A DNA stretch of 33,649 bases from positions 1-33,649 of the IMG/VR virus record IMGVR_UViG_3300023108_000087. One strand, given 5' to 3'. How positions within the stretch are numbered: position 1 is the stretch's first letter; each line of letters opens with the position of its first letter. The notes below the pieces were generated by a model. That model saw nothing but the letters and a program-made list of their open reading frames with translations. It did not search any database and was not told the origin of the DNA. Below are positions 9,673 through 15,827 of this stretch, piece after piece. A program made the translations under genes and the position numbers. This stretch comes from a virus.

Positions 9673-10104
9673 TTATCTTACTCTTTGTAAAAATGTTGTT
9701 AATGTTATTGGTTCACTTGTGCCTATTACTAAAAATGAAACTGTAATGTTCACACCATTTCCATCAAAGTCTTCTCTTACAATAACATCTTCGACTTGTA
9801 CTCTAGGTTCAAAGTCTTCAATAGCGGTAACAACTCTATCTTTTATTTTAATCAAAATTGGTGGTGTTAAATTTTCAAAAAGATAATCTCTTAAACTTGC
9901 ACCAAAATCTGGATTAAAAGGTCTTTCATATTTGTTTGTTAAAATTATATTTTTAACAGCTCTTTTAATTGCCTGTATATCAAAAACTTTTGCAACATCC
10001 TTTGTAGCAGGATTTTTAGTAAAACTCAAATTTAAATCACTATAGATTCTATTTGATCTTTTACTCTTATTAGTTGTTGTTGCATCATAGTTTGAGTAGG
10101 CCAT
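9673..10104 (-). CDS. 25: Baseplate wedge subunit gp25
   Basis: 143 residues, close to T4 gp25 (132). Family features are RPFNPDFGASLRDYLFEN (T4 RPFDPEFGCDLSDQLFEN) and the EPR motif in EDFEPRVQVEDV (T4 YEPRIDKLAV), which is the sheath-initiating and wedge-binding core conserved up to T6SS TssE. The first 20 residues (Asn/Thr/Lys/Ser-rich) are an extension. A late box ends exactly 5 nt before the ATG and there is no SD, so the mRNA from that promoter would be leaderless. Confidence 0.93.
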   Translation of the reverse strand: MAYSNYDATTTNKSKRSNRIYSDLNLSFTKNPATKDVAKVFDIQAIKRAVKNIILTNKYERPFNPDFGASLRDYLFENLTPPILIKIKDRVVTAIEDFEPRVQVEDVIVREDFDGNGVNITVSFLVIGTSEPITLTTFLQRVR

Positions 10105-10109
10105 ATCAA

Positions 10110-10117
10110 TATTTATA
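10110..10117 (-). promoter_or_regulatory. Late promoter giving leaderless gp25 mRNA
   Basis: The minus strand reads TATAAATA-TTGAT-ATG. The T4 late start lies about 6 nt after the octamer, which is the A of the gp25 ATG. It lies in the short gap between the PAAR gene and gp25. No SD is present. Confidence 0.75.
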
Positions 10118-10121
10118 TGAA

Positions 10122-10430
10122 TTATCTGCCGTTTACTAAAACGTTTAAGGATCCAGAGATCATTGCACCACCATCAGCACTATCACCTACACGTCCCCAA
10201 GGTATACCGCCTATCAAAACACTTGGTGAACCTTGATTTAAAACTGCTGGGTGTGAAATACATTTTGGCGGGTCACCAGGGATTAAAATAGTATGAGGTG
10301 ATGTAGGAGTGCCTCTTACAGCACCTATAATACCATTTGCTCTAACTGTTCTTACTAAAGATATTGCTAAAGTAGTAATTCCATCACATCCGTGACCTGT
10401 TGTTAAAAAATCTCCCTCTCTTACGGCCAT
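10122..10430 (-). CDS. PAAR-domain spike-tip protein (gp5.4-like)
   Basis: 102 residues, the size of T4 gp5.4. It is Gly/Pro/Ile/Val rich with the alternating pattern of PAAR cones: GDFLTTGHGCDG at the N-terminus, TPTSPHTILIPGDPPKCISH in the middle, then GSPSVLIGGIPWGRVGDSA and a C-terminal SGSLNVLVNG. His and Cys residues in these loops (H13, C15, H46, C57, H60) are candidates for the metal site that sharpens the tip. PAAR proteins cap the gp5 needle. Here the gene is over 4 kb from gp5, with gp25, gp6 and gp7. SD-like GGGT precedes the ATG. Confidence 0.85.
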   Translation of the reverse strand: MAVREGDFLTTGHGCDGITTLAISLVRTVRANGIIGAVRGTPTSPHTILIPGDPPKCISHPAVLNQGSPSVLIGGIPWGRVGDSADGGAMISGSLNVLVNGR

Positions 10431-10431
10431 T

Positions 10432-10581
10432 TTACCCTTTTCCTTGCCCGTTATACGCTTTCCAACTACGTCTTTTTGATTTATTCATTGATGAAAACTT
10501 TGTACTTCGTTTTTTCTTACCTAAAGATGATTTTTTATAGTTTTTTTCCCTTGCAACAAAGGTTTTACTTATTTTTGCCAT
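10432..10581 (-). CDS. Small basic conserved phage protein (49 aa)
   Basis: The frame starts at ATG 10581, sharing one base with the stop of the upstream gene (TAATG), and ends 1 nt before the PAAR start. It begins MAKISKTFVAREKNYKKSS and ends RSWKAYNGQGKG, with about 35 percent Lys/Arg. Small proteins of this type with a RxYxGQGK-like end occur next to baseplate genes in T4-like marine phages. Function unknown; the basic composition suggests contact with nucleic acid or an assembly role (inference). Tight coupling on both sides supports it as real. Confidence 0.7.
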   Translation of the reverse strand: MAKISKTFVAREKNYKKSSLGKKKRSTKFSSMNKSKRRSWKAYNGQGKG

Positions 10582-10787
10582 TATCTACCTATTTTTTTCT
10601 TTCTACCAAGTGGTAATTGTATAGAAGACACGATTTTTTTGCCTTTTTTACTAATATACTCGTATCCAATCAACTGATTCTTAAATTTTTCTTGGACTGA
10701 CTTAACAGCCTTCTTAAAACTTGTATCTTCTTTCTTTTCTTCTTGTCCTGATTCGTTCCAGAACAGAAATTCACGCATTTTTGCCAT
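10581..10787 (-). CDS. Small unknown protein (68 aa)
   Basis: Starts MAKMREFLFWNESGQEEKKE after SD GAGGAAAT and ends with a basic tail LPLGRKKKIGR. It is charged, with no membrane segment and no domain I recognise. It is the first gene after the late box at 10817-10824 and is coupled by a TAATG overlap to the 49-aa gene, so the two probably lead the late wedge operon. A structural or assembly role is inference from position only. Confidence 0.7.
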   Translation of the reverse strand: MAKMREFLFWNESGQEEKKEDTSFKKAVKSVQEKFKNQLIGYEYISKKGKKIVSSIQLPLGRKKKIGR

Positions 10788-10816
10788 AATTTCCTCAATT
10801 TTTAGTTAATTTCTAC

Positions 10817-10824
10817 TATTTATA
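10817..10824 (-). promoter_or_regulatory. Late promoter at the head of the wedge operon
   Basis: The minus strand reads GTTATAAATAGTAG, a perfect octamer. Its expected start leaves a leader of about 24 nt before the ATG at 10787, with SD GAGGAA. It stands back to back with the plus-strand sigma70-like promoter at 10920-10947. Confidence 0.82.
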
Positions 10825-10919
10825 ACGGTTTTTGTTCTAGTTTTGTTCTTTATGTGTCAAAACCTACGGTTCCCAACGTAAAAAAACGACATTTTTTTGG
10901 TATTTTTTCCCGAAAGTGC

Positions 10920-10947
10920 TTGAATTCCTTGCTCATTCTGATATAGT
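10920..10947 (+). promoter_or_regulatory. Sigma70-like early promoter for the plus-strand cassette
   Basis: -35 TTGAAT at 10920-10925, 16 nt, -10 TATAGT at 10942-10947, then exactly 6 nt and ATG at 10954. The expected start is the A of that ATG and no SD is present, so the first gene would be translated from a leaderless message. Confidence 0.65.
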
Positions 10948-10953
10948 AGCAGT

Positions 10954-11166
10954 ATGAAAACAACAAAAACAAATAAAATGAATTTGCAAATCGTTAGAAA
11001 CGTTGCATATTCTCAAATTAATAAAATAAACAAAAATATCAAAGAAATTATTGAAGTTGATAATACTCTTTTAAAGATGATTGACATTAATATGAAAAAT
11101 GCTATTAATAAAATCATTAATGACTATAAGGCATACGAAGAAACTGGTATAATAAAAGTAAAATAA
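10954..11166 (+). CDS. Unknown early protein, first gene of plus cassette (70 aa)
   Basis: Lys/Asn/Ile-rich, mostly helical by composition: starts MKTTKTNKMNLQIVRNVAYS, with a middle of alternating hydrophobic and charged residues (NKNIKEIIEVDNTLLKMI). I recognise no family. The ATG at 10954 is 6 nt after the -10 element; a second ATG at 10978 also lacks an SD. Head position in an early cassette is typical of small host-takeover proteins, but that is inference. Confidence 0.65.
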   Translation: MKTTKTNKMNLQIVRNVAYSQINKINKNIKEIIEVDNTLLKMIDINMKNAINKIINDYKAYEETGIIKVK

Positions 11167-11180
11167 TGAAAGGAAACACT

Positions 11181-11336
11181 ATGAAAGACAAAATATCAAT
11201 GATAAGTTTTATGATTTTTGTATTCAGTATGTTTTTTGCTGCTGGTGCCATTGAAGAAAATCAATTTTTTATGGGTGCCATGTTAGTATTGACTGGAATA
11301 CTTACTGGAACATTAACTGCTATATTACAAAAATAA
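11181..11336 (+). CDS. Small two-helix membrane protein (51 aa)
   Basis: Starts ATG 11181 after SD AAAGGA. Two hydrophobic stretches are visible, ISMISFMIFVFSMFFAAGAI and a second from MGAMLVLTGILTGTLTAILQ, separated by EENQFF, so it is probably an inner-membrane hairpin. The stop TAATG overlaps the next start by one base. Function unknown; small membrane proteins in early phage operons can act in superinfection exclusion or membrane takeover, but nothing here proves that. Confidence 0.7.
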   Translation: MKDKISMISFMIFVFSMFFAAGAIEENQFFMGAMLVLTGILTGTLTAILQK

Positions 11337-11464
11337 TGAATAATAAACAATTAAAAACTGCAATTAAAAAACTTGAAAAAAGAGTTGCTTATGGAAACAA
11401 ATTACTTAAAACAAAATCTTTATTTCAAGTAATACAAATAATGAAAACTAAAAAGGACAAATAA
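11336..11464 (+). CDS. Small basic protein (42 aa)
   Basis: The frame opens at the TAATG overlap with the membrane-protein gene. It begins MNNKQLKTAIKKLEKRVAYG and ends IMKTKKDK, with about one third Lys/Arg. Probably a single amphipathic helix. No family recognised. Support is the stop-start overlap and the 4-nt gap to the next gene. Confidence 0.5.
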   Translation: MNNKQLKTAIKKLEKRVAYGNKLLKTKSLFQVIQIMKTKKDK

Positions 11465-11468
11465 CACT

Positions 11469-11834
11469 ATGATTAAAGTATCACAAAAATGCGAAACACT
11501 AGACGAAGGAATTAAGTTCTTAATGGCTGGCGCAAAAGCTGACTATGTTGCAATGTCAACTAGTTATGGTAAAAAAGAATTAACAGGATGGGCATTAGAA
11601 CAAACTGATAAATGGGATTCTAAAACAAAAATCAAAGAAGGTAAAAAGTACATTAAGATTGTACAAGATACTGGCGTTTTTTGTTTTATCGTAAAAGAAG
11701 ATTTTAAACATTTTAAAAAAGGTGATATACTAAAGGCCGCTGGTTATAATAAACCTGCTTTAAACTCACCAAGAGGAAATGTATTAACAGGTAACTATCC
11801 AATTCAATGGACAGGACCTTTATATTTAAAATAA
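11469..11834 (+). CDS. Unknown protein (121 aa)
   Basis: Starts MIKVSQKCETLDEGIKFLMA after the SD-like AAAGGAC. The middle (GKKYIKIVQDTGVFCFIVKE, then DFKHFKKGDILKAAGYNKPA) looks like a small beta-rich fold. The end NYPIQWTGPLYLK is aromatic. No signal peptide, no membrane segment and no family I can name. It is the third-largest gene of the cassette and keeps the same orientation and close spacing, so it is probably co-transcribed. Confidence 0.75.
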   Translation: MIKVSQKCETLDEGIKFLMAGAKADYVAMSTSYGKKELTGWALEQTDKWDSKTKIKEGKKYIKIVQDTGVFCFIVKEDFKHFKKGDILKAAGYNKPALNSPRGNVLTGNYPIQWTGPLYLK

Positions 11835-11835
11835 T

Positions 11836-12009
11836 ATGATAAAATATCAAGTAACAAAAAACGGCAAAGTATTAAAAGAGTTGTATAATGATTATGACGC
11901 TGCTATCTTTGCTTGTAATAATGAATACGGACCTGGTATGAAAATATTAACTAATTCAAAAGAGAAGTCTGAATCATGGACCCATTTTGAATACAAAGAA
12001 AAACTGTAA
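11836..12009 (+). CDS. Small unknown protein (57 aa)
   Basis: ATG at 11836, 1 nt after the previous stop. The product begins MIKYQVTKNGKVLKELYNDY and contains DAAIFACNNEYGPGMKI and a C-terminal SWTHFEYKEKL. Short phage proteins with the pattern KYxVxKNGKxLKELYxDYxxA are common, probably forming one sheet plus one helix, but have no assigned function that I know. Coupling to the upstream gene is likely. Confidence 0.65.
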   Translation: MIKYQVTKNGKVLKELYNDYDAAIFACNNEYGPGMKILTNSKEKSESWTHFEYKEKL

Positions 12010-12024
12010 CAAAGGAGTTATATT

Positions 12025-12300
12025 ATGACAAATGAACAATTAAGAAACGAAATTATTGAAGTTGCAAAGAAAGTTGGTGCTACCGATGTCAATGTAGTTT
12101 GTGGTACTTTGTTTTGTAAATTTAACAATAGTATTGCCCATACAATGTCTGATAATCTTAAAACTGTTTTACAAAAGTTTTTTGACAAACGTAAACCGTA
12201 TGATACGTTAGTTAAAATGTCAGGTGCATTGCCTGATAATGAATATGCTTATGACTTTATGCCTGTTGTAGATTTTAGATTAAACGAATATGGAATATAA
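12025..12300 (+). CDS. Unknown protein (91 aa)
   Basis: ATG 12025 follows a good SD (AAAGGAG). The product starts MTNEQLRNEIIEVAKKVGAT and continues DVNVVCGTLFCKFNNS. It has a mixed alpha/beta look, two cysteines close together (C26, C31) and an acidic end (PVVDFRLNEYGI). No family recognised. Same SD style and spacing as the following Api92-like gene. Confidence 0.7.
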   Translation: MTNEQLRNEIIEVAKKVGATDVNVVCGTLFCKFNNSIAHTMSDNLKTVLQKFFDKRKPYDTLVKMSGALPDNEYAYDFMPVVDFRLNEYGI

Positions 12301-12314
12301 CAAAGGAGAAAACT

Positions 12315-12833
12315 ATGCCAAACTGGTGTGATAATTTTGTTGAAATAAAAGGTCCTAAAAAAATATTAGATGAAATAGAGGCCATTGTTGATGAAAAAAA
12401 TAATGATAAAGAAAAAGAAGACGGCTTGTTAAATCATTTAAGACCTATGCCAAAAGAAGAACAAGAAAATTGGTATCAATGGTCAGTTGATAATTGGGGA
12501 ACAAAATGGGATGTAAAAGAGTTTTATGGTGCTAAAAGAGATGGTGATAAACTATGTTTTTCTTTTCAATCTGCATGGGGACCACCTACAGAAGCGTTTG
12601 ATTACTTTTATGATAATAATGATGATGTAAGTATCAACTTACAATATTATGAACCTGGTATGGACTTTGCTGGTATCTATAATGATGGTGAAGATAAAAG
12701 TTATACATTATCAGAGGCCGCACCAAATGGTTCAAAAGATGTATTTTGGAAAACAGTAGAAGGTAAAGCATTAGATGATACCTTTGAAATTGTCCAACAG
12801 ATGATAGATTATGAAGAAATGGATAATGAATAG
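12315..12833 (+). CDS. Api92/YubB-like ferredoxin-fold protein (DUF1281 type)
   Basis: 172 residues. It opens with MPNWCDNFVEIKGPKKIL and carries WSVDNWGTKWDVKEFYGAKR and FSFQSAWGPPTEAF. The trio MPNWCxN, WGTKWD and F-x-S/T-AW-x-PP is the signature of the Api92-like ferredoxin-fold family found in phages and plasmids. Biochemical function is not established. SD AAAGGAG precedes the ATG. It is the last gene of the plus cassette and is followed by tandem terminators. Confidence 0.85.
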   Translation: MPNWCDNFVEIKGPKKILDEIEAIVDEKNNDKEKEDGLLNHLRPMPKEEQENWYQWSVDNWGTKWDVKEFYGAKRDGDKLCFSFQSAWGPPTEAFDYFYDNNDDVSINLQYYEPGMDFAGIYNDGEDKSYTLSEAAPNGSKDVFWKTVEGKALDDTFEIVQQMIDYEEMDNE

Positions 12834-12843
12834 TTTTACAGTT

Positions 12844-12863
12844 ACCCTATAAGGGTTGTTTTT
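12844..12863 (+). terminator. Rho-independent terminator 1 of the early cassette
   Basis: ACCCT-ATA-AGGGT hairpin (12844-12856) followed by TGTTTTT, 10 nt after the Api92-like stop. Short stem but with a U-tract. Confidence 0.65.
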
Positions 12864-12922
12864 CCTCACTGAGAGTTTTCTTTTGTTTTTGTTAATTATC
12901 TCTCGGTGAGGTTTTTATTTTT
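12864..12922 (+). terminator. Rho-independent terminator 2 of the early cassette
   Basis: CCTCACTGAGAG (12864-12875) pairs with CTCTCGGTGAGG (12900-12911), 12 pairs with one G-U, around a 24-nt T-rich loop, followed by TTTTTATTTTT. The T-tract lies only on the plus-strand side, so it stops the early cassette before it runs into the convergent symporter gene. Confidence 0.8.
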
Positions 12923-13394
12923 AAAATCGGTTTAAAAAGTTCGCAATATGTTTTACAAAAGGCATTAACGTTAATGCCATAAACATATTTACACCAGTGT
13001 GTGCCATTGCAATTCTTAAAGTATCCCCTTTAGGCATACCATCAGAAACTAAAAGACCTGCAAGCCATATTGTTCCAGTTGTTCCTATATTTGCACCTAA
13101 TACAGCTGCAATTGCAGCAGGTAAAGGTACTGCACCAGAAGCTACTAACGCAATAATCGCTGTGGTAGATAATGAAGATGATTGCCAAAGCAATGTCATA
13201 ACAATACCACCAAAAAACATATAAACGGTGTTGTGTGTAAAAAAGGCAAGATGATCTAAATTACCCATAGACTTCATCCCACCAGAAAACATTTTAAGAC
13301 CGATATAGAACACCACTAACCCAACAAGGGTAGTAATGACAGGATTTCCTAGTTCCATATCTTTTACTTTCTGAATAAGTTTTTTAATAAACAT
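12921..13394 (-). CDS. Single-repeat Na+/phosphate symporter-like membrane protein
   Basis: 157 residues with three or four membrane helices (about 18-36, 53-70, 76-98 and 125-148). LLWQSSSLSTTAIIALVASG includes the QSSS motif (residues 71-74), followed by GANIGTT at 100-106. Both are hallmarks of the Na_Pi_cotrans family (NptA/YjbB type). Family members normally carry two such inverted repeats in 300-550 residues; here there is one, so the protein would need to dimerise or pair with a host half. If functional it would move phosphate into the host during infection. It lies in the late-oriented block; a weak late-like box TCTAAATA is 7 nt upstream and there is no SD. Confidence 0.8.
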   Translation of the reverse strand: MFIKKLIQKVKDMELGNPVITTLVGLVVFYIGLKMFSGGMKSMGNLDHLAFFTHNTVYMFFGGIVMTLLWQSSSLSTTAIIALVASGAVPLPAAIAAVLGANIGTTGTIWLAGLLVSDGMPKGDTLRIAMAHTGVNMFMALTLMPFVKHIANFLNRF

Positions 13395-13435
13395 TCAGAA
13401 ATATTTAGACCTTAAAAGTGTATTGTAACAAAAGT

Positions 13436-13513
13436 TTAATATGAATAAGGTCCAACAATTAATGCAAACGCAACTAATAATATAATAAGTGTTCCTGTAA
13501 CGTAGTAATTCAT
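13436..13513 (-). CDS. 25-residue single-span membrane peptide
   Basis: ATG 13513 to TAA 13436, preceded by the strongest SD in the window (AGGAGGT). The product MNYYVTGTLIILLVAFALIV plus GPYSY is one membrane span with almost no soluble part. It lies between the coiled-coil gene and the symporter-like gene. The SD and start lie in a palindrome (13512-13527). Role unknown: a regulatory subunit of the symporter half, or a lysis or membrane peptide, are both only guesses. Confidence 0.65.
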   Translation of the reverse strand: MNYYVTGTLIILLVAFALIVGPYSY

Positions 13514-13527
13514 AGGAGACCTCCTAT
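13512..13527 (-). promoter_or_regulatory. SD-sequestering hairpin
   Basis: The minus strand reads ATAGGAG-GT-CTCCTAT followed by G. The arms of 7 nt are fully complementary and include the SD AGGAG on one side and the A and T of the ATG on the other. In RNA about 5-6 pairs could form around a small loop and mask both SD and start. Confidence 0.45.
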
Positions 13528-13781
13528 CTATTTTTTAATAACAGTTTTAATTTTTCGTACCAATAGATACCACCTTCTCGTAGGTCTTCATTGGCCGTTC
13601 TTAATTTTTCTAATCGTTTGGTTAAGTCTTTAAGTGACTTTTTATCTAACGCCTTTTTACGTTCAACTAACTTTTCTAATTTACTTATAACATTATCTAT
13701 ACTGACACAAGTATGTGACGGTATTTTAGGTGCCTTTTTTTTTAAAGACGTAAGTGTAATCTTCTTAGGCTGTTTAGGCAT
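13524..13781 (-). CDS. Basic coiled-coil protein of unknown function (85 aa)
   Basis: Begins MPKQPKKITLTSLKKKAPKI. From about residue 28 it is a heptad-like helix (ISKLEKLVERKKALDKKSLK, then DLTKRLEKLRTANEDLREGG), so a coiled coil is likely. The end is aromatic and basic (YWYEKLKLLLKNR). No family recognised. A late box lies about 86 nt upstream (13867-13874). The SD (GAGGA) is rather far from the ATG. The stop overlaps the palindrome of the next gene, which suggests one late transcript. Confidence 0.65.
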   Translation of the reverse strand: MPKQPKKITLTSLKKKAPKIPSHTCVSIDNVISKLEKLVERKKALDKKSLKDLTKRLEKLRTANEDLREGGIYWYEKLKLLLKNR

Positions 13782-13866
13782 AAGTGTAAGTCCTCTTGTG
13801 GGTTAATTCGACAATGTTCGGAAGTAAAAAAAAAATATAAGATTATATAAATTTATTATATAGTAT

Positions 13867-13874
13867 TATTTATA
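13867..13874 (-). promoter_or_regulatory. Late promoter for the coiled-coil, peptide and symporter genes
   Basis: The minus strand reads TATAAATAATACTAT, a perfect octamer, in the 152-nt gap between the IscA-like stop and the ATG at 13781. The leader would be about 80 nt. The rest of this A/T-rich gap holds nothing else I can support. Confidence 0.7.
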
Positions 13875-13933
13875 AGAAATCCGCACAAGTTATCACTCAA
13901 GTTACTCGAAGTTTTGCGAAAAATTTTTTGCGT

Positions 13934-14242
13934 TTAAATAGAAAACGACTCACCACAGCCACAACTAGACTTACTATTTGGATTCGTAATTACAAACTCA
14001 CTTTTAAAGGCCTCATCTATATAATCTAATTCTGTACCTAATAAGTAAAACTCTAAATCCTTTGATATTAATAAAACGTTTTCTAATAACATATCATTGT
14101 CTTCCTTATCCTCTGTAAAAGACCATTCATAATTAAAACCTGCACACCCACCTCCCTTTACATCTAAACGTATGTAACGAGATTTGTTTTTCAGTTTAAC
14201 TTGAAATAGACGCCACTTTGCTGTTTCTGTAATTGTAATCAT
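13934..14242 (-). CDS. IscA/HesB-type iron-sulfur carrier
   Basis: 102 residues, the usual length of A-type carriers. The three cluster cysteines are in place: C33 in KGGGCAGFNYEW and C94 and C96 in SSCGCGESFSI. It also has the family's IDEAFKSEFVITNPN stretch before the Cys pair. Such proteins accept and hand on Fe-S clusters to apoproteins in the cytoplasm. In a phage it is best read as an auxiliary metabolic gene supporting host or phage Fe-S enzymes during infection (inference). It sits with late genes. SD-like AGAGGAAA lies some 20 nt upstream, so the start is not strongly supported. Confidence 0.9.
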   Translation of the reverse strand: MITITETAKWRLFQVKLKNKSRYIRLDVKGGGCAGFNYEWSFTEDKEDNDMLLENVLLISKDLEFYLLGTELDYIDEAFKSEFVITNPNSKSSCGCGESFSI

Positions 14243-14303
14243 ATTGCTAGCTCTAGCACTTTCCTCTGGGACTCAACATAACTATGTATAATACTTTGTA
14301 TCC

Positions 14304-14453
14304 TCAAAACTCTTTAGTAATGGCCATGTTAGGTTGTTCTTTACAGTCTTCGACCGCGGATGCGATTTTCTCTACATTATCTACTTTACATGATACCGAC
14401 ACTTTGACACAGCCGACTAATAGCACAAAAAATAGCACGAAAAAAATTTTCAT
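14304..14453 (-). CDS. Small lipoprotein, possible outer-membrane spanin
   Basis: 49 residues from ATG 14453; an in-frame ATG 16 codons upstream (14501) would put residues ahead of the signal peptide and is less likely. The N-terminus MKIFFVLFFVLLVGCVKV is a signal peptide with lipobox LVGC (Cys15). The mature part is about 35 residues with two more cysteines (C22, C37). Size and form fit an o-spanin or another lysis lipoprotein, but I find no inner-membrane partner beside it, so the function is open. No clear SD for either start. Confidence 0.6.
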   Translation of the reverse strand: MKIFFVLFFVLLVGCVKVSVSCKVDNVEKIASAVEDCKEQPNMAITKEF

Positions 14454-14553
14454 ATATGAGGCTAAGGTTTTGCCTTGAGTTTGCCGCTTCGATATATTCA
14501 TATGTTACTTACTACTTTTATAGATTACAAGGCCAGCCTAGTTTTAATAGTGT

Positions 14554-15651
14554 TTAATTATGGTCAATAGGAGAACCGTATGTGTGATACTCTCCTTGAG
14601 CACTTCTTGTGGTTGTTGTTTGTGATGATTCTATGATTTTATTGGCACTAATGGTTAACTGGCCTGTAGCGGCCATAGTAATGTCTTTACCTGCATATAG
14701 GTTTATATCCCCACCAACTGTTTGAGGGCCGTTTTGTGATGTAAAGGCAGATACATTGACATTACCACCATCTACTTGTATATTGACATTTGCATTAGGG
14801 CCGACCTGTATATCATAGTTATTGCCTGTTTTACCATCTGTGTTTAAAAAGAGTTTGTAATGGCCGCCTAAGGTGGTATTACTATTACCTTTAATATAGA
14901 CGTTACTATTGCCTTCTGTTACATTGTAATCGGAAGACTTTAGAATTGTGGTTCTTGTACCATCATCTGTTATTTCTGTTTCAGTACCACTTGCATGATA
15001 TTCTAATATTCTACGAGCATTGGGTGTATCGTCATATTCTTTAATGTGGCCGCTTTCAGTTGCAAACACATGATTATAGGGATACTCAGCAGCGTAAGTG
15101 TTTTCAGGCATGGACCACAGTTCTCCTTCAGAGGCTGCGTCAAATACTGCTATTGTTGATGCCGTCGGTATACCAAGTATTCTGTCAAGTTTACGTAATT
15201 CAAGTATAGGTATCTCAACATCATTGGTGGCCAGTTTGTTTGTATCTGCGTGATCTTTGTAGACATCTAAAGGATAGACACCATTGGGATCAGAAAATCC
15301 TAGACCCTTTTGTAACTGCTCTGCACCTGTGTAAGTAGGTTTGCCTGGCAATGCCCCAATTACAACGGCCTCTTGTGCGTATTTACCATCTCTAAAGAAA
15401 CCTAATACCCACGAACCTTCAACAAGGCCAAGAGGTGTCTGGCCGATACCAGATATGCCTGATGAAGTAATAGGTAACAAAGGATGCGACCAAGGTAGAT
15501 CGGCCGTAGGTAATAACTCTTTATCATCTGTATGAAAACCTAAACAACGTACACGAACACGGCCAAGTTTCTCAGGATCCTTACGATCTTCAACAACACC
15601 AATGAACCATACAAATCCATCTCTGCCCATAAAATCTGAATACTGTTCCAT
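14554..15651 (-). CDS. 5: Baseplate central spike gp5 without the lysozyme domain
   Basis: 365 residues (T4 gp5 is 575). The N-terminal OB fold matches T4 closely: WFIGVVEDRKDPEKLGRVRV (T4 WFVGVVEDRMDPLKLGRVRV), then SSGISGIGQTPLGLVEGSWV. After residue 190, EYPYNHVFATESGHIKEYDD matches T4 EYPYVHTMETESGHIQEFDD, and the C-terminal half is the Gly/Asn/Val beta-helix needle (NVYIKGNSNTTLGGHYKLFL). The T4 lysozyme domain between them is absent, leaving only about 70 residues of linker. So the spike can pierce but not digest peptidoglycan. SD AGGAGA is well placed. Confidence 0.93.
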   Translation of the reverse strand: MEQYSDFMGRDGFVWFIGVVEDRKDPEKLGRVRVRCLGFHTDDKELLPTADLPWSHPLLPITSSGISGIGQTPLGLVEGSWVLGFFRDGKYAQEAVVIGALPGKPTYTGAEQLQKGLGFSDPNGVYPLDVYKDHADTNKLATNDVEIPILELRKLDRILGIPTASTIAVFDAASEGELWSMPENTYAAEYPYNHVFATESGHIKEYDDTPNARRILEYHASGTETEITDDGTRTTILKSSDYNVTEGNSNVYIKGNSNTTLGGHYKLFLNTDGKTGNNYDIQVGPNANVNIQVDGGNVNVSAFTSQNGPQTVGGDINLYAGKDITMAATGQLTISANKIIESSQTTTTRSAQGEYHTYGSPIDHN

Positions 15652-15668
15652 AATTCTCCTAATGTTTA

Positions 15669-15827
15669 CTAAAAATTCCCATAAATGACCGTATTTAAAG
15701 CACTCAAGCTATTATATTTATCCGTATTTAAACAATCTGCGTAGGCATCCGCGGTGCGAAGCACTAATCTAGGCCATCTGTTAGGACCTTTCTGTTTCAT
15801 TGACTTATTGAGTGTTTGTTCTATCAT
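15669..15827 (-). CDS. Possible small protein between hub and gp5 (52 aa)
   Basis: ATG 15827 to TAG 15669. It begins MIEQTLNKSMKQKGPNRWPR, then LVLRTADAYADCLNTDKYNS. Codons such as CGC ACC GCG GAT GCC TAC are richer in G+C than the surroundings, and the frame fills the gap between the hub gene and gp5. No SD. I do not recognise it; it may be a real small protein or a chance frame. Confidence 0.4.
   Translation of the reverse strand: MIEQTLNKSMKQKGPNRWPRLVLRTADAYADCLNTDKYNSLSALNTVIYGNF
15715..15722 (-). promoter_or_regulatory. Possible late promoter for gp5
   Basis: The minus strand reads GATAAATATAATAG, one mismatch from the octamer, about 63 nt before the gp5 ATG and inside the 52-codon frame. 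Confidence 0.4.

Noticed and set aside
13402-13409. Late box TCTAAATA before the symporter gene
   Set aside because: One mismatch in a conserved position and a 7-nt spacer; too weak to list as a promoter, though it may contribute.
13907-13934. GCGAAAAATTTTTTGCG-like palindrome after the IscA-like gene as a terminator
   Set aside because: The arms pair only through A/T runs with a mismatch near the ends, and no U-tract follows on the minus strand.
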